DNA from: Epiperipatus broadwayi
Taxonomy: Eukaryota > Onychophora > Udeonychophora > Euonychophora > Peripatidae
Direction: 5' to 3'
Length of the DNA: 64,000 nucleotides
NCBI GenBank assembly: GCA_028023455.1
Contig: JAQFVV010000144.1
Location: forward strand, 1,242,001 to 1,306,000
The notes under the pieces are model-generated. The model was not told where the DNA came from and did not search any database. It saw only the letters and a list, made by a program, of their open reading frames with translations. Made by a program: the position numbers and the translations under genes. Positions 1 to 12,565 of the stretch are shown here, one piece after another (the first letter of the stretch is position 1; each line of letters starts with the position of its first letter).

Positions 1-3000
1 GTCATTATTATAAAAAAGTTTTATTTATTTATTTAATAGAATTCACGTATTTTTCAAGTTAATGTGTTGCTTTCACTGTCTCAGAATAATATCCTTCCAA
101 TTTTATTTTGTAAAACTAAGAATGCTACATGTTTCTTTTAAATCAAGTCATTAGTAATACAATCATTTTTAGAGAACCAGACAGGATATTTCTTTTTAAT
201 AAACTCAAAAATAGGGTTATTAATATTCACAGCACTCTTTTAAAAGATTTATTATTCTATGCCTTAATAATGTTACAAATTCGAAAATATGTTAGCAATT
301 ATTTGGATTTAACAATGCTTCTAAAGAACTAATATCAAATTTTGAATTGAGAATTGTTTTTTTTAAAAACACAATTATAGTTTTACTTTTGAACCTGTTG
401 TAACGATCCGGGTTTTCCACCAGAAGAGGGGGAACACATCTAACTATAGTCGGACTTAGGGTCTTCGGGTAGGATGCTAGTAGTAATGTGATGAAGTAAC
501 TAACCAATGATAATATTCACCTCCAGTGGCCTAGCTTTTAATTTATTCATTAAATCTGGATATAATTTAGGCTTGTTCATCCACATCTCACCCCTCTTTT
601 GGATTCCATTACACCTCAGAATTCAAACCCCGGGAGAATGTTGCCTTTGGCTCTCTTCAGGGAATTTACTTTATATAGCAATTAATTTTTTATTGGCTTA
701 AAATACATCAAATCCTATTGTTATGTTATATATTATAATAATGCATGTGCATGCATATATATATATATGCATATACTCAGTTAAGTAAATTGATGAGCGA
801 GTGTATGAATGAATTTGGTAAACTAGAGACCAATTTGATTTAAAACACATTAATAAATTTTATTAATAACAGATAAAAATTGAAATTCTATTCACAAAGA
901 AAAAGATGTGCTTATATGTGTCCCATATGCATCTCTACTATTTCAATAACTAAATTATTCATTATACCAACCCATGCACCTGATAGATGTGCATTAATAG
1001 ACACTCTATTTATAAAATCAATAAAATTAGCTAAAATACAAAAATAAAATAAAAAATATCATTTCATCGTTATAACAATCGCACAAAGCTAATGTCTAAT
1101 AGCTCTATGATCCAAATTCTGCTGGAAAGATCTTCTTTGGGGTACCCCCTTTTCCTACATACAAGTTTCCTGAAGTAGACAGATTTTCACATAAGAATGT
1201 TAGCCATTCATACCAAGTAAACTGAATGTAATGATTGTTAGTTAAACATAAGCAAATAAACAAAGAATATAAACTCTGTCCTGTATTAGTGCATGTAAAT
1301 TAATATGGAAGAGTACCAAAATTCTTAGCTCATCCCATATTAAATGATGATGATGACCGAACATCAAATCACTATAGAGGGGTTTGATCTAAATTTTATT
1401 TACAAAAACAAACAAAAAATATTTTGTAATTTAATAAACATCCCCTCCTCTGTACTATGTTATTTCTTATTGCAATATACTCTTCTGACTGCAAACACAC
1501 TGAGCTTCCAAGTGTGAGAGTAATGAAAGTAGAACTTTACAAACAAAATATATATATAACACATAATTTTGATCTTGTTTAAATCCCCCCGATTAAAGTC
1601 TGTGATTTTAATGTTAATGCCCCCCATGGATACAGTCCATTCTGGAAAATTCCCATCATTCACCCAGACTCTGGTGACGAGCTTGAATGAGGGTGTTTCC
1701 ATTTCAAATGTCATTCTTCCTGGATGTACTTGAACACTTCAGATAAGATGTTAGGCATTATTCTAGGCATTATTTGTATGAGCAAGTTATATCATTATGT
1801 TTTATGGCAATTAAGGTTGGCCATATGGCACATTTAACTAACAGTATACATTGTTTAATAATTTATAAAGTAGAATGAAATTTTACTCAGCTTATTATTT
1901 GGTATTTTGCAAGTTTATGCAAAAGAAAATTTCTACCTCATCATTTCTGAGTATGTACTGGCGATAAAACTTTCCTTTTTCTTTTTGTTCAATTGAGCAC
2001 AGTCTTTTGTCTCCATTTATCAATGCAAAATTATTTCAGTTCTTTTATTGCACTGCTAAAGTTTGTTAATCTTTGCAGTGTTAAATATTAATCATGATTT
2101 GCTTCCAACTTCTAATGCTTCAAAATTTTACATGAAAGAGATAGTATTTCCGAATACATCAACCATTTTGTCCTTCATTCTAATGTTCTATCCTCAGATG
2201 TTTACTGCTTGCGGTTATCATACCATTTGGTAATAATGAAAGAGAACAGAAATGAACTGGGTTTTTTTCTTTTATACTGCAGTTTATTTCTGTTGTATAG
2301 GATACTCATATTTCTGATTTCCTTTTCCATCATTATATATATATATATGTGTCTATTATTGTGCAAATTAATGGTTGTTACAGAAATTGCGTAACAAAAT
2401 TATGTGATGAAATTATGTAGTGAAATTACATGGTAAAATTCTACTCTCATTTCCTAACACTTAGTTGCTTAGATATTGACTTGATCTTAGGTCATCACCA
2501 TTGGTCTAGATATATATATATGAAAGATTTCTCAGTTCTAAGCACCAGCCTAAACCTGTTTGTCACTTTTCGAAGTAGTCCAGAAACACTTGCAAAGTGA
2601 CATGTAATTTAATTAAAAAGAGTTTCACGCTCAAGGCTTTGGGAAATGTTACTTTGTTGGGGTTGAGCTTGCTGTCTTTTCTTTGCTACAAAATGGGATG
2701 TTTACATTTTACATATCACATAAATGTTTCAGAACTTGCACATAAAATACCTGTGTTACAAACTAAATTTGGAAGAAAAATGCCCTTTGCATTAAAAAAA
2801 ATCAGCATTGTTTTGACTTTGGACTTCCCTTGTGATTAAATCATTTATAAACTTGTTTTTTTATGAGATCAGCTTGCTTATAATCTGGTTTAAGCATTAA
2901 CACTTTTTCCTTGCTATTTTCTGTAAACAAAAACATAATTTCACATTGTTCAAACATTTCAAACATTATAAAAAAATTGACAAATATACAAAACACACTT

Positions 3001-4199
3001 TACAAAAAAAAGTGTTACATGGCTCCATGATTTCACATGGTGATGTCATTTGGAAGATTGATGCAGAAAGGTTTCTGCAAGAAGTATCTAACAACAAATA
3101 TATATATATATATTATAACAGGGCACAAAACCCAGAATGATTCCGGTTATTTTTGCTCTCCCCTTGTATAAGCCATTATGTATTACTGATGGACATATAA
3201 AATTAACAGAAATTTTTTGAAGGTGCATGGAATTCTATGAAGTGTAAAGAAACAGTTTCTAATAATTTTTGATCCAATTTTGTTGAAGTTGACTGACATT
3301 GCAGTGTTCTTGTTCTGGTTTTTTGTTTATTTGTTTTCTGCATAAGTTTAAAAAGTTTGATGAAGCTTAATATTGAAATTAATATTTAATATCCTCACAT
3401 TTATTGCAGTGGTATACTGATGGATCTAAGAAATAAATATCTCTCGATCAAAGTTCAATTTATCATTTCTAGTGCTTGAATATCACATTAGTATATGAGT
3501 AACCTTTGGATTATTTTAATTTTCCAAGAAATTTATTTATTGAAAGTTGCTCACAATTTAATAGTAATTCATTAATTATCTAATAAATGTATTTATAAAT
3601 ATTGTGCCACTACATTTTGACATTGTCCATAATTTTACGAAGATTACAAAAATAAGGTGGCTGGATGAGAGCGCATCTAGGCAAATAACCTAGAACCAGA
3701 TTGCGAAGCATGTTTGACAATGAACAGCGATCACCAAATATATTTTTAAAATATCTTATGTGTACTTTAATTCTACAAAATGGATACTTAACTATTTAAT
3801 TAATAACTAAATTAAAACAAATATTCTTTTTCTTATTAGAATGTTTCCTAATTCCTTTTTGTTTTTTATCAATCCAAACTGATTCGATCTATTATAAAAG
3901 CAAAACGCAAACGTAAATTTAAAGGCAAACCTTATCTCTTTTTAAATGCAATCCAAATTATTTAACAAATATTCTTTTCCCAAGGGAACTTGTGCTATCA
4001 CTTTCCCTATGGATGATAGTGGTCCAAATTGATTATGGCAACCCTGACCAAGTAGGAGTGAACTCTAGGACAACTTATTATAAGCATGTACCATATTGCA
4101 ACACTTAAACACTCTCTTTCTAACATTAAATAATATATTCAAACCTTTAAGAAAATGATGCATCTGCTGTTTGTTTGCAGCCATCATGCATTCTTTTTA
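1..4199. other. AT-rich non-coding stretch
   Basis: No gene or recognisable mobile element was found here apart from the exon-like patch listed separately. Open frames are short and AT-driven. Short AT/TA microsatellites lie near 755-770, 2,335-2,348, 2,510-2,521 and 3,100-3,112. The composition matches the rest of the window and is consistent with intron or intergenic DNA. Confidence 0.6.
1460..1747 (-). other. exon-like open patch of unknown identity
   Basis: On the minus strand, about 1,590-1,745 is richer in G+C than its surroundings and keeps an open frame with balanced residue use (for example FEMETPSFKLVTRVWVNDG and FPEWTVSMGGINIKI). The frame then runs on into AT-rich sequence until a stop near 1,460. 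An in-frame stop lies just upstream, so the patch is at most about 50 convincing codons. I see no clear splice acceptor, no start with context, and no family I recognise. It may be an orphan exon, a processed fragment or a relic of a mobile element. It could also be chance. Confidence 0.25.
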
Positions 4200-4370
4200 T
4201 TTCAAATATCACATGATCACTATCTCATACTAGCACATAATTGTTATTAAACAATTCAAAACAAAGCAACACTCTCCATATAGTAGCGCCATCTTGTGCT
4301 AACAAGAGCAATTAATGGATGCCAGAAGTCTTGTGCATAAAATCCCTATCTAGTGCCTACTCATCCAATA

Positions 4371-4410
4371 TCCCCAGACTAGTTTCTGGCTTGTGGCCTT
4401 CATCACCTTG
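4371..4410 (-). ncRNA. degenerate hammerhead ribozyme core (unit 1)
   Basis: Read on the minus strand this contains TGATGA, a stem II (GGC/GCC with a CACAA loop), GAAAC and then TAGTC followed by TGGGG. These are hammerhead core boxes in the correct order. The C that should precede TGATGA is G, and about 10 bases of the 5' strand of stem I have been lost relative to the 20.8-kb copy. It is therefore probably inactive. Confidence 0.5.
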
Positions 4411-4828
4411 GATCTGAAAGCACTGCACCTAGATCTTAGGATCTAATGCAACCCTCCAGCACCCACCTTTTAACTCTATTTAACTACAAAACTATGAGAA
4501 TGAAATTGAAAACACAATTAATATTTTCAATCCAAGCTCAATAGCTTATATAGTCCTATGGGTCTGAACTCAATTCAGCACCCATACATTTTGGTGTCTT
4601 TGACTCTTTAACAACCATAGCCACCACTATCCTATTAGGCAGGATTGGTGTTAAACTACTAAACATCACATGATCACTATCTCATACTAGCACATAATTG
4701 TTATTAAACAATTCAAAACAAAGCAAAACTCTCCTTATAGCAGTGCCATCTTGTGCTAACAAGAGCAATCAATGGATGCCAGAAGGCTTGTGCATAAAAT
4801 CCCTATCTAGTGCCTACTCATCCAATAT

Positions 4829-4856
4829 CCCCAGACTAGTTTCTGGCTTGTGGATG
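4829..4856 (-). ncRNA. truncated hammerhead core (unit 2)
   Basis: This is the second copy of the unit-1 core, 457 bp downstream. It keeps the cleavage-side sequence and GAAAC plus half of stem II, but the repeat switches to the inverted arm before the TGATGA box, so the catalytic core is incomplete. Confidence 0.5.
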
Positions 4857-4979
4857 AGTAGGCACTAGATAGGGATTTTATGCACAAGCCTTCTGGCATC
4901 CATTGACTGCTCTTGTTAGCAGAAGATGGCACTACTATATGGAGAGTTTTGCTTTGTTTTGAATTGTTTATTTCAAATA

Positions 4980-6215
4980 CCAGGTTCTGTTATTTATGGA
5001 TGGTTTTATTAACTAAAACTTTAATCTCCCCCTCCAGTTTAGCTTTCTAGATCAAGCAGTTAATATTCATTCTCATATACATACTTAAATTATAATAATA
5101 AACGGAGAATTATATAAACAAAACAAATTTTTGATTAATAAAAATTAGTAATGTATAGTTAATAACCCCTAGTAACAACCCTCTCTATTGTTGAAATTTT
5201 TTTCTTTACAATTAAGTGAATGGATTCTACTACTCTATTACGCCATAATAAACAAAAAGTTCTTTAAGAAAAGTTCATAGTTACCCTGATCAATCAGTGG
5301 TGTTCCTTTATCCAGCTGGTTAAAGTTCTTGTATGAATTTTTTTGTGATGGCTGTCATGAATCCTCCAATAGTTTCATTGGTTTGAATTGGTTTCCTCAG
5401 CTAGCTCTGTACATTCTTGTTTTCCTTGGTTGGCGTTCACATGGGTAATATGAGATATAATACTCTGAGGGAAAGTCCCGATGTCCCTTAGCCAGCCAAC
5501 ATTTTCTCTGCACTGTATAATATTCTTTTTAATTTCTCTTCATGGTACTTAAGATGTATACTGATACAATGTTCAAATCAAATCAAAAAGGCAACTCTGT
5601 AATTTATACGTTTTGAGTCCTTTCACGATCCGGATTCACACTTAATTTATTTTTAGCTATATTTTAGCACTTTTATTTATGTCCTTTTTTTTTTGGTCAT
5701 TCAGTTTTTTTCAATTAGTGGAAAGTTCTGTTTTACTTTTGATATCTGAAGTTTCAACAATAGAGTTAAATTGCAAAAAAAAAAATATACTTTTTTTTTC
5801 TTTCTTTTCCACTCTTCTCCTTCCAAAAATTAGAATTAAGACAAAAAACTTTCAAGATCTTATTTTTATTTTGATTTAATTTATTTCAGTAATTGAACTG
5901 AAGGAATGCTGATTCCTTCGAAATAAATTTAAAAAAAACTTTAAAAAAAATATTAAAAAAAAAATATTGTTATTTTAAACTAATATATATGCACTTTTAA
6001 TAAATTATATATATATATACATATATGAGATGGCAGAAAATACTAGCTCAATATATTGGTTTAATTTGGCTTTTTTAATAAATAGAAAATTTTGAATAGA
6101 AAATAATTTTGTTTTCAACATGTTGGGAATAATTTTATTTTCAGCATGTTGGGAATGTTAATCAATATAATACTTTTTAAAAATCTCTTAAAATTGTAAT
6201 AATTGTTTTTATTTC

Positions 6216-6286
<71 letters not shown>

Positions 6287-9078
6287 CATCATCATCATCA
6301 TAATATAATAATAATAATAATAATAATATATAAGATTTTGATAAATATAAGATTTATAATAAAATTATATAATGCACTGAAAATTGAATGTAAGCAAATA
6401 ATTTGTATTTTATTAATAGATATAAAACTTTCAAAATATTTATATCACTGTTTTTTATTTGCAATAATCTGCATAAAAAAATATTGTTTAATGGTTTATT
6501 GCTCAGATAGTCATAAGAAGATTGAGAGCTGGAAAGTAATAGAATTGATTTCCAAAATTTATCATTTTCCACGGGATCAAACCATACAGAGTAAAATAGT
6601 CAAATAGCTAAATATTCATGTGTCATGATCCATGGATCTTGAACTCAAGACTCTACCAATCTATTACTTTATCAAATAGGAAAACACTTTATAAGGTATA
6701 TTATAAAATTTTAGACATTTATAAAGAAAACAGATGTAGGTTTTAAAAATTGGCTTTATTCATGTTTAACATGCTTTCAATACATTTTGTATAATAATCA
6801 TAGCTTTTTTACATTTCTATTATTGGTGATACTTATATATACTTGCTTATATTTAAATTCATTTTTATTTATTTACAGTGTAGTTATGTAAGTTTTTATT
6901 TGAAATCTTCTTAGAGAATCCATTTCTTCAAGATAGGAGTGGTGGTATCTTTTTTATTTATTGCAAATTGATCTTTGTCTATAGTCCAAGCATCTTTAAT
7001 TTTTCTCCTTTTATCTTCTCTTTTAGTACAAACAATTTTTGCTTTACATAATTTCAAATAAAAATTTACATAATCACACAATAAATTAAAATGAATTTAA
7101 ATATACGCAAGTATATGTAAATATAACCAATAATAGAAATGTAAAAGAGCTATGATTATGATATACAATGTATCAAAGCATGCTGAGCATGATGAATAAA
7201 GCCAATTTTTAAAACAACATATGTCTATCTTTTCTTCATAAATGTCTGAACATTTACATGTCTCAAGATTACTATTGTAAAGAAAAGAGATAATATATTG
7301 AATGAATTACATATAAAATCAACAATATAAGTCACTGCTTGATATAGAAATTGTTTTAGCCACAGAGAAGTCACTTTATAATATACAATTGTTAATAGGA
7401 AGAAATATGGGAGCTTATAAACATTGATTAGATAGATACACATGCTTGGAAATCTCTTAGAGATATTAACAATATGGTATGATACATATTCATCTTAATT
7501 GTAATACAGCATGTTGATTACTTTAACATATCTTCTCATTGACTTTATGTAATTATTATTTTAAGAATTAGATGGCTTTATTTATATCTGTTTTGTATTT
7601 TAGTATATACTTTATTCCATTTGAACAGGGTAATTACTTTGTTGATTAATCTGATTTAGTTTTGAGGATAATATCACAAACAATCTTGTATGCCTTTTTA
7701 ATTAACTAATATATATATATATATATATATATATTGAACTGGATGCCTTATCCACTTCAAAGGCAACCGTCATGAAATTAAAACTAACATATATATTTAT
7801 AAAGTTTTTAAAAGAAAACTATTTAAAAGTTTTGTGTTTTTTTTATTAAGAGTACATGCTATCTATACACATGTACTCAATTATAACTGAAATTGTAAAA
7901 ACATTTTAATTTTAAAAAAAGAGTTTTGATTGTGATAAGTTTCCTTTTGTGTTATTAATCATAATCTATTTTAAAAGCTGAGACTTACTTTCTTATTTAC
8001 TTCAATTTAATTAATGAAAATAGATAAGAGCCCTGGTTGGATTTTATTTTTAATTAGGAATGAGCAGGAGATAAAGATTTACCCTGGTCAAAACCTTTTA
8101 ATCAAGTTTAAGCAGGATATAACAATTTGATATAAAGCTCCATGTTTGTGACTGTTATTATTCTAACTTTTACATTTGCTAATGGCAAATCATTGACCTA
8201 TATAATATTTATACTTGCTAATTACTTAATGTGGATCACCAAAGTTGGATTTTTTCTGACTGCTAATAATATTTTCTGATTGTTGTGCTAAGAAAGAATT
8301 GTTTAGCTAATCACTAATAGAAGTAAATATGCCAAGATATTGGAAATAGCGAGCATCCATCCAGAACCCGATTAACAATATGCAGTGCTAAACCAATCCA
8401 GAGATGAATCCCAGAGCTTTATAATTATAACAGTATGAACATGACTTAAAATTCTAGTCTCAAATGGAAATCCAAATCTTCCTAATGAACTTTAAAGAGA
8501 AATAAACTATTTGCTACCTGCTGGAAGAAATCAGCCAGATAGAACCTTATGCCTTGAAGGTAAACAAACATTTTTATATTATAACTAGGACTTAAATCTC
8601 TTGTTTAAATCTCTATGCTAAAGTCTCAGATTTATCTAAAAAAAACCTACACCTATAATAAGTTATGTATAATCATTTGAATATCATTAATTACTTTATG
8701 TACTTTTTTATTATTATATGTATTGGAGTCTTAATTTTAAGATTTCATATTTTAAATTTATTTGTCTGAGGGTATATTGTGGGTTTAGATTTTATAGTTA
8801 TTGTTTTACTTTTAAATTACTAACTATTGGTAAAAGCTTTGGCAGATATTAGTACTTTTCTTTTTAACTGACATATTCTTTATTTTTTTATTCAAGTTAA
8901 TTTAATCAATCTAGGTTTGTATTTTCTGCAGACTGTAAATCTTTTGGTTCACAATTTATCAATTGTATTGTTCTTGTTTTCCTTAAATCATGGGGATTTT
9001 TTTTTCCATTTAAGATTATGTAGTATCAAGATATGAAGATATAATTCTTAATAATAATATATATTACCAAGGTATTAA
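4980..9078. other. non-coding stretch
   Basis: No gene is supported. The region 5,290-5,510 is less AT-rich and may be old coding or repeat sequence, but every frame is interrupted and I recognise no family. The remainder is AT-rich with short (AT)n runs (for example 7,701-7,733). Confidence 0.5.
6216..6330. repeat. (TTA)n / (TCA)n / (TAA)n microsatellite
   Basis: About 70 bp of uninterrupted TTA repeats pass into TCA repeats and then TAA repeats. The long poly-Tyr/poly-His reading frame across it (from 6,203) is a by-product of the triplet repeat, not a gene. Confidence 0.95.
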
Positions 9079-9963
9079 AATTTATTACAAGTATGTTTAG
9101 AAGGTTTAAAATGGAGTAAATCTTTTGAAGAAAAAATGTCAATTCAGTATTTAGATATTAAAGTTACTCGTAATAAAAATAAATTAGATTATTGTATGGT
9201 AATAAAAGATATTGAAAAAAGAGGATATATTTCTTGGTATTCAAATGTGCCAATAGCACATAAATTATCCTGTTTAAAATCATTTTTATTTAGGAATAAT
9301 AAATTATGTAAATATAGTTCTGATAAAATAAGTAACATAAATGTATTTACTATGGATTTGTTAAAAGTTGGATATGATCATAAATTAATTTATAATATTA
9401 TTACTAAGTTTAATAATAATAGAAATATTTTAAGTGCTATAGATATTGATAAAATAAAATCTACTTGGATATCAATACCATTTATTTGTAATGAACAAGT
9501 GAAATTTATAAAACAAATATATAAAAATATATGTCAAGTTGCATTTTATACTACTCCTAATTTAAATAGATTTATAAATAATTCAAAAAATAGATGTGAT
9601 ATTTTAAATCAAAGTTGTGCAATATATAAATGGCTGTGTGTTTGTGGAAAGGCATATATTGGGGAATCTCGATGTACATTGGAGAAAAGATCAAAGGAGC
9701 ATTTGTTGTTACATAAACGAGTACAAAAATCAAGACAAGAGAATGTTAGAAATGATGATGTATCACCATCAGTATTTTTTGATCATAATGTAACATGTAA
9801 TTACGGTTTTGATTTTAATTTTGATAAAGTTAAGATTTTGTGTATTGAAAGAAATAATAATAAACGCAAAATTAAAGAAGCTATGTTAATAAAAAGTGAA
9901 AAGCAACATTTGATAAACAGACAGGCCGCCAATATAAAAATTAATGAATTGTGGGAAAATTGA
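9079..9963 (+). CDS. Penelope-like element ORF, C-terminal part (RT end plus GIY-YIG nuclease)
   Basis: This is the 3' part of a Penelope-like retroelement ORF. The frame is open from a stop near 9,078; the first ATG is at 9,136 (275 codons), but coding similarity starts upstream (GLKWSKSFEEK), so this is a 5'-truncated copy, not a natural start. The early QYLDIKVT block and the following YISWYSNVPIAHK / CLKSFLFRNNKL segment are typical of the end of the Penelope RT and its linker. The GIY-YIG endonuclease follows: IYK at residues 163-165, AYIG at 173-176, an Arg at 179 and a conserved ERNNNKRKIKEA block near the end. Full-length members are roughly three times longer. The frame itself is intact, which suggests a fairly young insertion. 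A minus-strand hammerhead ribozyme lies 310 bp downstream, in the opposite orientation. Related tails occur at 32.3 and possibly 40.5 kb. Confidence 0.85.
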   Translation, partial: NLLQVCLEGLKWSKSFEEKMSIQYLDIKVTRNKNKLDYCMVIKDIEKRGYISWYSNVPIAHKLSCLKSFLFRNNKLCKYSSDKISNINVFTMDLLKVGYDHKLIYNIITKFNNNRNILSAIDIDKIKSTWISIPFICNEQVKFIKQIYKNICQVAFYTTPNLNRFINNSKNRCDILNQSCAIYKWLCVCGKAYIGESRCTLEKRSKEHLLLHKRVQKSRQENVRNDDVSPSVFFDHNVTCNYGFDFNFDKVKILCIERNNNKRKIKEAMLIKSEKQHLINRQAANIKINELWEN

Positions 9964-10205
9964 TGTATGACATATTACTTTTTGTTTACATTTGTAACGG
10001 TTTTTTCTAATACAATTTGAATCTAGTTGATAATGACTACATAGATAGTTGAAAGTACTTCTATTATATTTGTTTGTTTTTTTAAATATTGTTTTACTGT
10101 ATTAATTATTAATAGTAATAATAACAAGTCAGATGTCACATGACTTATATATAGCTTGCACTTACAAATATGTAAAATTAAGAGCGTGCTAATAGCTCTA
10201 AACAA

Positions 10206-10530
10206 GCTTTTTTTATTTATTTATGATAAATGCTACTACAAGAGAAGGCATTTAAATCATTTTTATCTTGGATTGTCCCCATCCCCAGACCGGTTTCGAC
10301 CTATGGGTCTCTTCAGTGAGGAGTTGGGACATTAGATCTAAAAAACCAACTCAAGCAAAGCATTTATCTAAAAGATAATTGTTAGAAGAAGATCTGAAAC
10401 TTTTAGACATCTACATGTCTTTAAAGTCAGCTCTCCAACTGAAAAAATCATATGGGCCTGAACTTAATTCAGATACTCCATATATTAGTAGGCTTAGCTC
10501 TTTAATTTAGCTAAATTATTGTATTGTTTT
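10206..10530 (-). repeat. hammerhead-bearing repeat
   Basis: This short repeat contains the intact ribozyme at 10,274-10,331. It shares with the 4.2-kb repeat the ribozyme layout and, about 150 bp further along the plus strand, a phrase around GCCTGAACTTAATTCAG. The borders are approximate. There is no coding capacity. Confidence 0.55.
10274..10331 (-). ncRNA. type I hammerhead self-cleaving ribozyme
   Basis: All conserved core positions are present on the minus strand. Stem I 5' strand is 10,331-10,317; then CUGAAGA (10,316-10,310), stem II GACC/GGUC around CAUA, GAAAC, and the cleavage triplet GUC, with cleavage expected between 10,288 and 10,287. The 3' strand of stem I (10,287-10,274) pairs with the 5' strand: UGGGG with CCUCA next to the core (one G-U), then an internal loop, then GGGACA with UGUCCC. 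Stem III is minimal (ACC/GGU with no loop), as in hammerheads of Penelope elements and retrozymes that are thought to act as dimers. The two-sided stem I complementarity makes chance unlikely. Activity is inferred, not shown. Confidence 0.85.
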
Positions 10531-10531
10531 G

Positions 10532-11777
10532 AATAATTATATATATATATATCAAAATTGTATAACAAATTTGTTGTTTGTTTTATATGTAAATATGCAC
10601 TATAATTAATACAAAATAAGCCTAGGTGTATTAAACACAATATAGCATATAAATGTATGTCTTTTTTACAGATTCATACATACAGAAATAGATTGACTTC
10701 TATAATTTAAATTTAATAATTCACATTTTAAACTCATTCCTAAATTAATATATATGAGAGTAAGGGGGAGAATTATATATACTGGTAATTGGTATCCTTA
10801 CTATGAGAGATGAAACAAATATCATTTATGTGCTATAATACTGATGTGGGTTTTTTTAAAATTTAACATTGAGATGAAAATAGCATCAGTTATTTTTCTT
10901 AGTATCTTTTTTTAGTCTTTAATGTTATATTTGATATTAAATGAAAAAAAGGCTTTCTAAAATCCCTATAAATAAATAAAAAAATCATTCTAAGCTAATA
11001 AATTTATAATTAGAATTTATTTAGATGGGGCTTTTTTTTTTACTATACAAAGGGGGATTAGAATATCGACTCTTGTTCCAGATGATAGAAGGAAAACAAA
11101 GACTATGTTAGCTATGATAATTTTGTTTGTAAATACAAATTTATTTTTACATCAGCCAATGATCATAGCTTTCAAAATGCTTGTTAACAGAATTATTATA
11201 TACAAGTGTGGTTCTTGAAAAAGAATGGAAATAATAAAGAATTGAATTTGATTGACACTTTTTTGTGTGTGTCATCAATACTAATTGATAATATTCATTT
11301 CATCATAAATAATTTAAGTTGGCAATGGAATCACGAATGTGATTATCCCGGCAAATTGAATATAAAATAATTAAATATTAAGGCAATTCTGAAATCAAAC
11401 AAGAACAATCTAATAGAGTCAAGATGTAAGTAAATCATTTTTTAGTCAAAACAAAATAACATAACATTAGAAAAAGCACAGTAATTACAACTTACTTCCA
11501 TTGTCATTCATCAATGCAATACACTCAAGGACAAATTCCAAAAATTTAATACAATTGTATGAATTCAAAAACAAATCATAGATATTTCAGAAATATCTGA
11601 ATCATTAATAAATATTGACTCCAAAACATGAGAATTATCCAAATTAAAAATATAAATATCTTTGGAAACTCAAAAAAAAAAAAAATAAGAAGAATAATTT
11701 AGGAAAATATACTTTTATAATTTACAGAATCTATTTTATATTATACTACATATTCACATTCTAGGTTTTTTTTAAAA
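10532..11777. other. non-coding stretch
   Basis: No gene, RNA or repeat could be supported. The sequence is AT-rich with short homopolymers. Confidence 0.55.
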
Positions 11778-11785
11778 AAAAAAAC

Positions 11786-11872
11786 GGTTCTAGTAAATTA
11801 TTAACTGTGCAGCCTTTGGTGGTGCTGTTTCTAGTTAAAAACATAGCGTTATAACATTACCAGGCCGCTAGA
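11786..11872 (+). repeat. left terminal inverted repeat
   Basis: This pairs with 19,449-19,536. The strongest part is 11,786-11,832, ending in GGTGGTGCTGTTTCT. Confidence 0.85.
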
Positions 11873-11926
11873 TTTTTTTTTAATCTAATAGAATCGTATT
11901 TTGACATACGGCTGTAATTTTTTTTT

Positions 11927-12034
11927 TAATATTTAATATATTGTTGTTGTTTGTTTTGGACATAATTATTATTATTTTTTTAATATTTAATATATTGTTG
12001 TTGTTTGTTTTGGACATAATTATTTTTTTGGTTT
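11927..12034 (+). repeat. 54-bp tandem duplication inside the DNA transposon
   Basis: Two nearly identical 54-bp units lie head to tail (starting 11,927 and 11,981). Each contains TAATATTTAATATATTG followed by a TTG-rich block ending in GGACATAATTATT. The duplication lies just inside the left inverted repeat. Confidence 0.9.
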
Positions 12035-12348
12035 TCATTTGATAAATTTAAAACTATAAAGGAGACTTTGACCTTTTTTTTGGATCTCAAAAGTACATAA
12101 TTTTTGACATACACCTTTATTTGCGGGGGGGGGGGTCCATTCTAAATCTACTGTTTCTTTTTTACAGACGTCTTTTATTTTTTTTTGTTTTGGATTCGAT
12201 ATATTTCAAAGTAATAAGGGACAGTTTTAACTTTTTCTTGGAATATTTGGCGGCGGGTTTTGATTTTTTTGCCTTTTTTAATAATAACAAATAAAATGTC
12301 CAAAACAAAAACCAAAAAATCAATCGTGGTATTGTTTTTTTAACACAA

Positions 12349-12363
12349 AAAAATATGTATGTT
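12349..12363 (+). repeat. left target-site duplication of the LINE
   Basis: The 15-bp sequence AAAAATATGTATGTT is repeated exactly at 18,446-18,460. It marks the target site inside the DNA transposon. Confidence 0.85.
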
Positions 12364-12565
12364 GCTCAAATCATATCTCCTTTGAAACATTAAAATATTC
12401 ACTTTCAATCTGGAATTTCGCCTCAAAATGATCTTAAACAGACTGTAAGTACTAATTTTATTAATCCGCACGTTTACATTTGTTTTTTAAAAAAATTTAC
12501 ATTCACATTAAGCTTGATTTAAATCCCACATTGATTGAGTTGAATAACGTCATCTCCTAACGTTC

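Larger units (their letters stand above)
4209..4970 (-). repeat. 457-bp tandem repeat turning into a fold-back; hammerhead-derived, retrozyme-like
   Basis: A 457-bp unit starts at 4,208/4,209 and begins again at 4,665. The second unit runs only to about 4,853. Sequence then reverses: 4,850-4,970 is a near-perfect inverted copy of 4,690-4,820. The whole is flanked by the 9-bp direct repeat TTTCAAATA (4,200-4,208 and 4,971-4,979), a plausible target-site duplication. Both direct units carry the same hammerhead-like core on the minus strand, 457 bp apart. Related sequence occurs at 10.3 kb, with an intact ribozyme and the same downstream phrase around GAACTYAATTCAG, and at 20.8 kb. Head-to-tail ribozyme-bearing units are what retrozymes and Penelope pseudo-LTRs look like; assigning this repeat to either is inference. 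Confidence 0.7.

Noticed and set aside
5365-5400. Hammerhead-like boxes CTGAGGA ... GAAAC on the minus strand
   Set aside because: The segment between the boxes cannot form stem II and no stem I complementarity exists.
6203-6607. Open frame with poly-Tyr and poly-His
   Set aside because: Generated by the TTA/TCA microsatellite; no conserved content.
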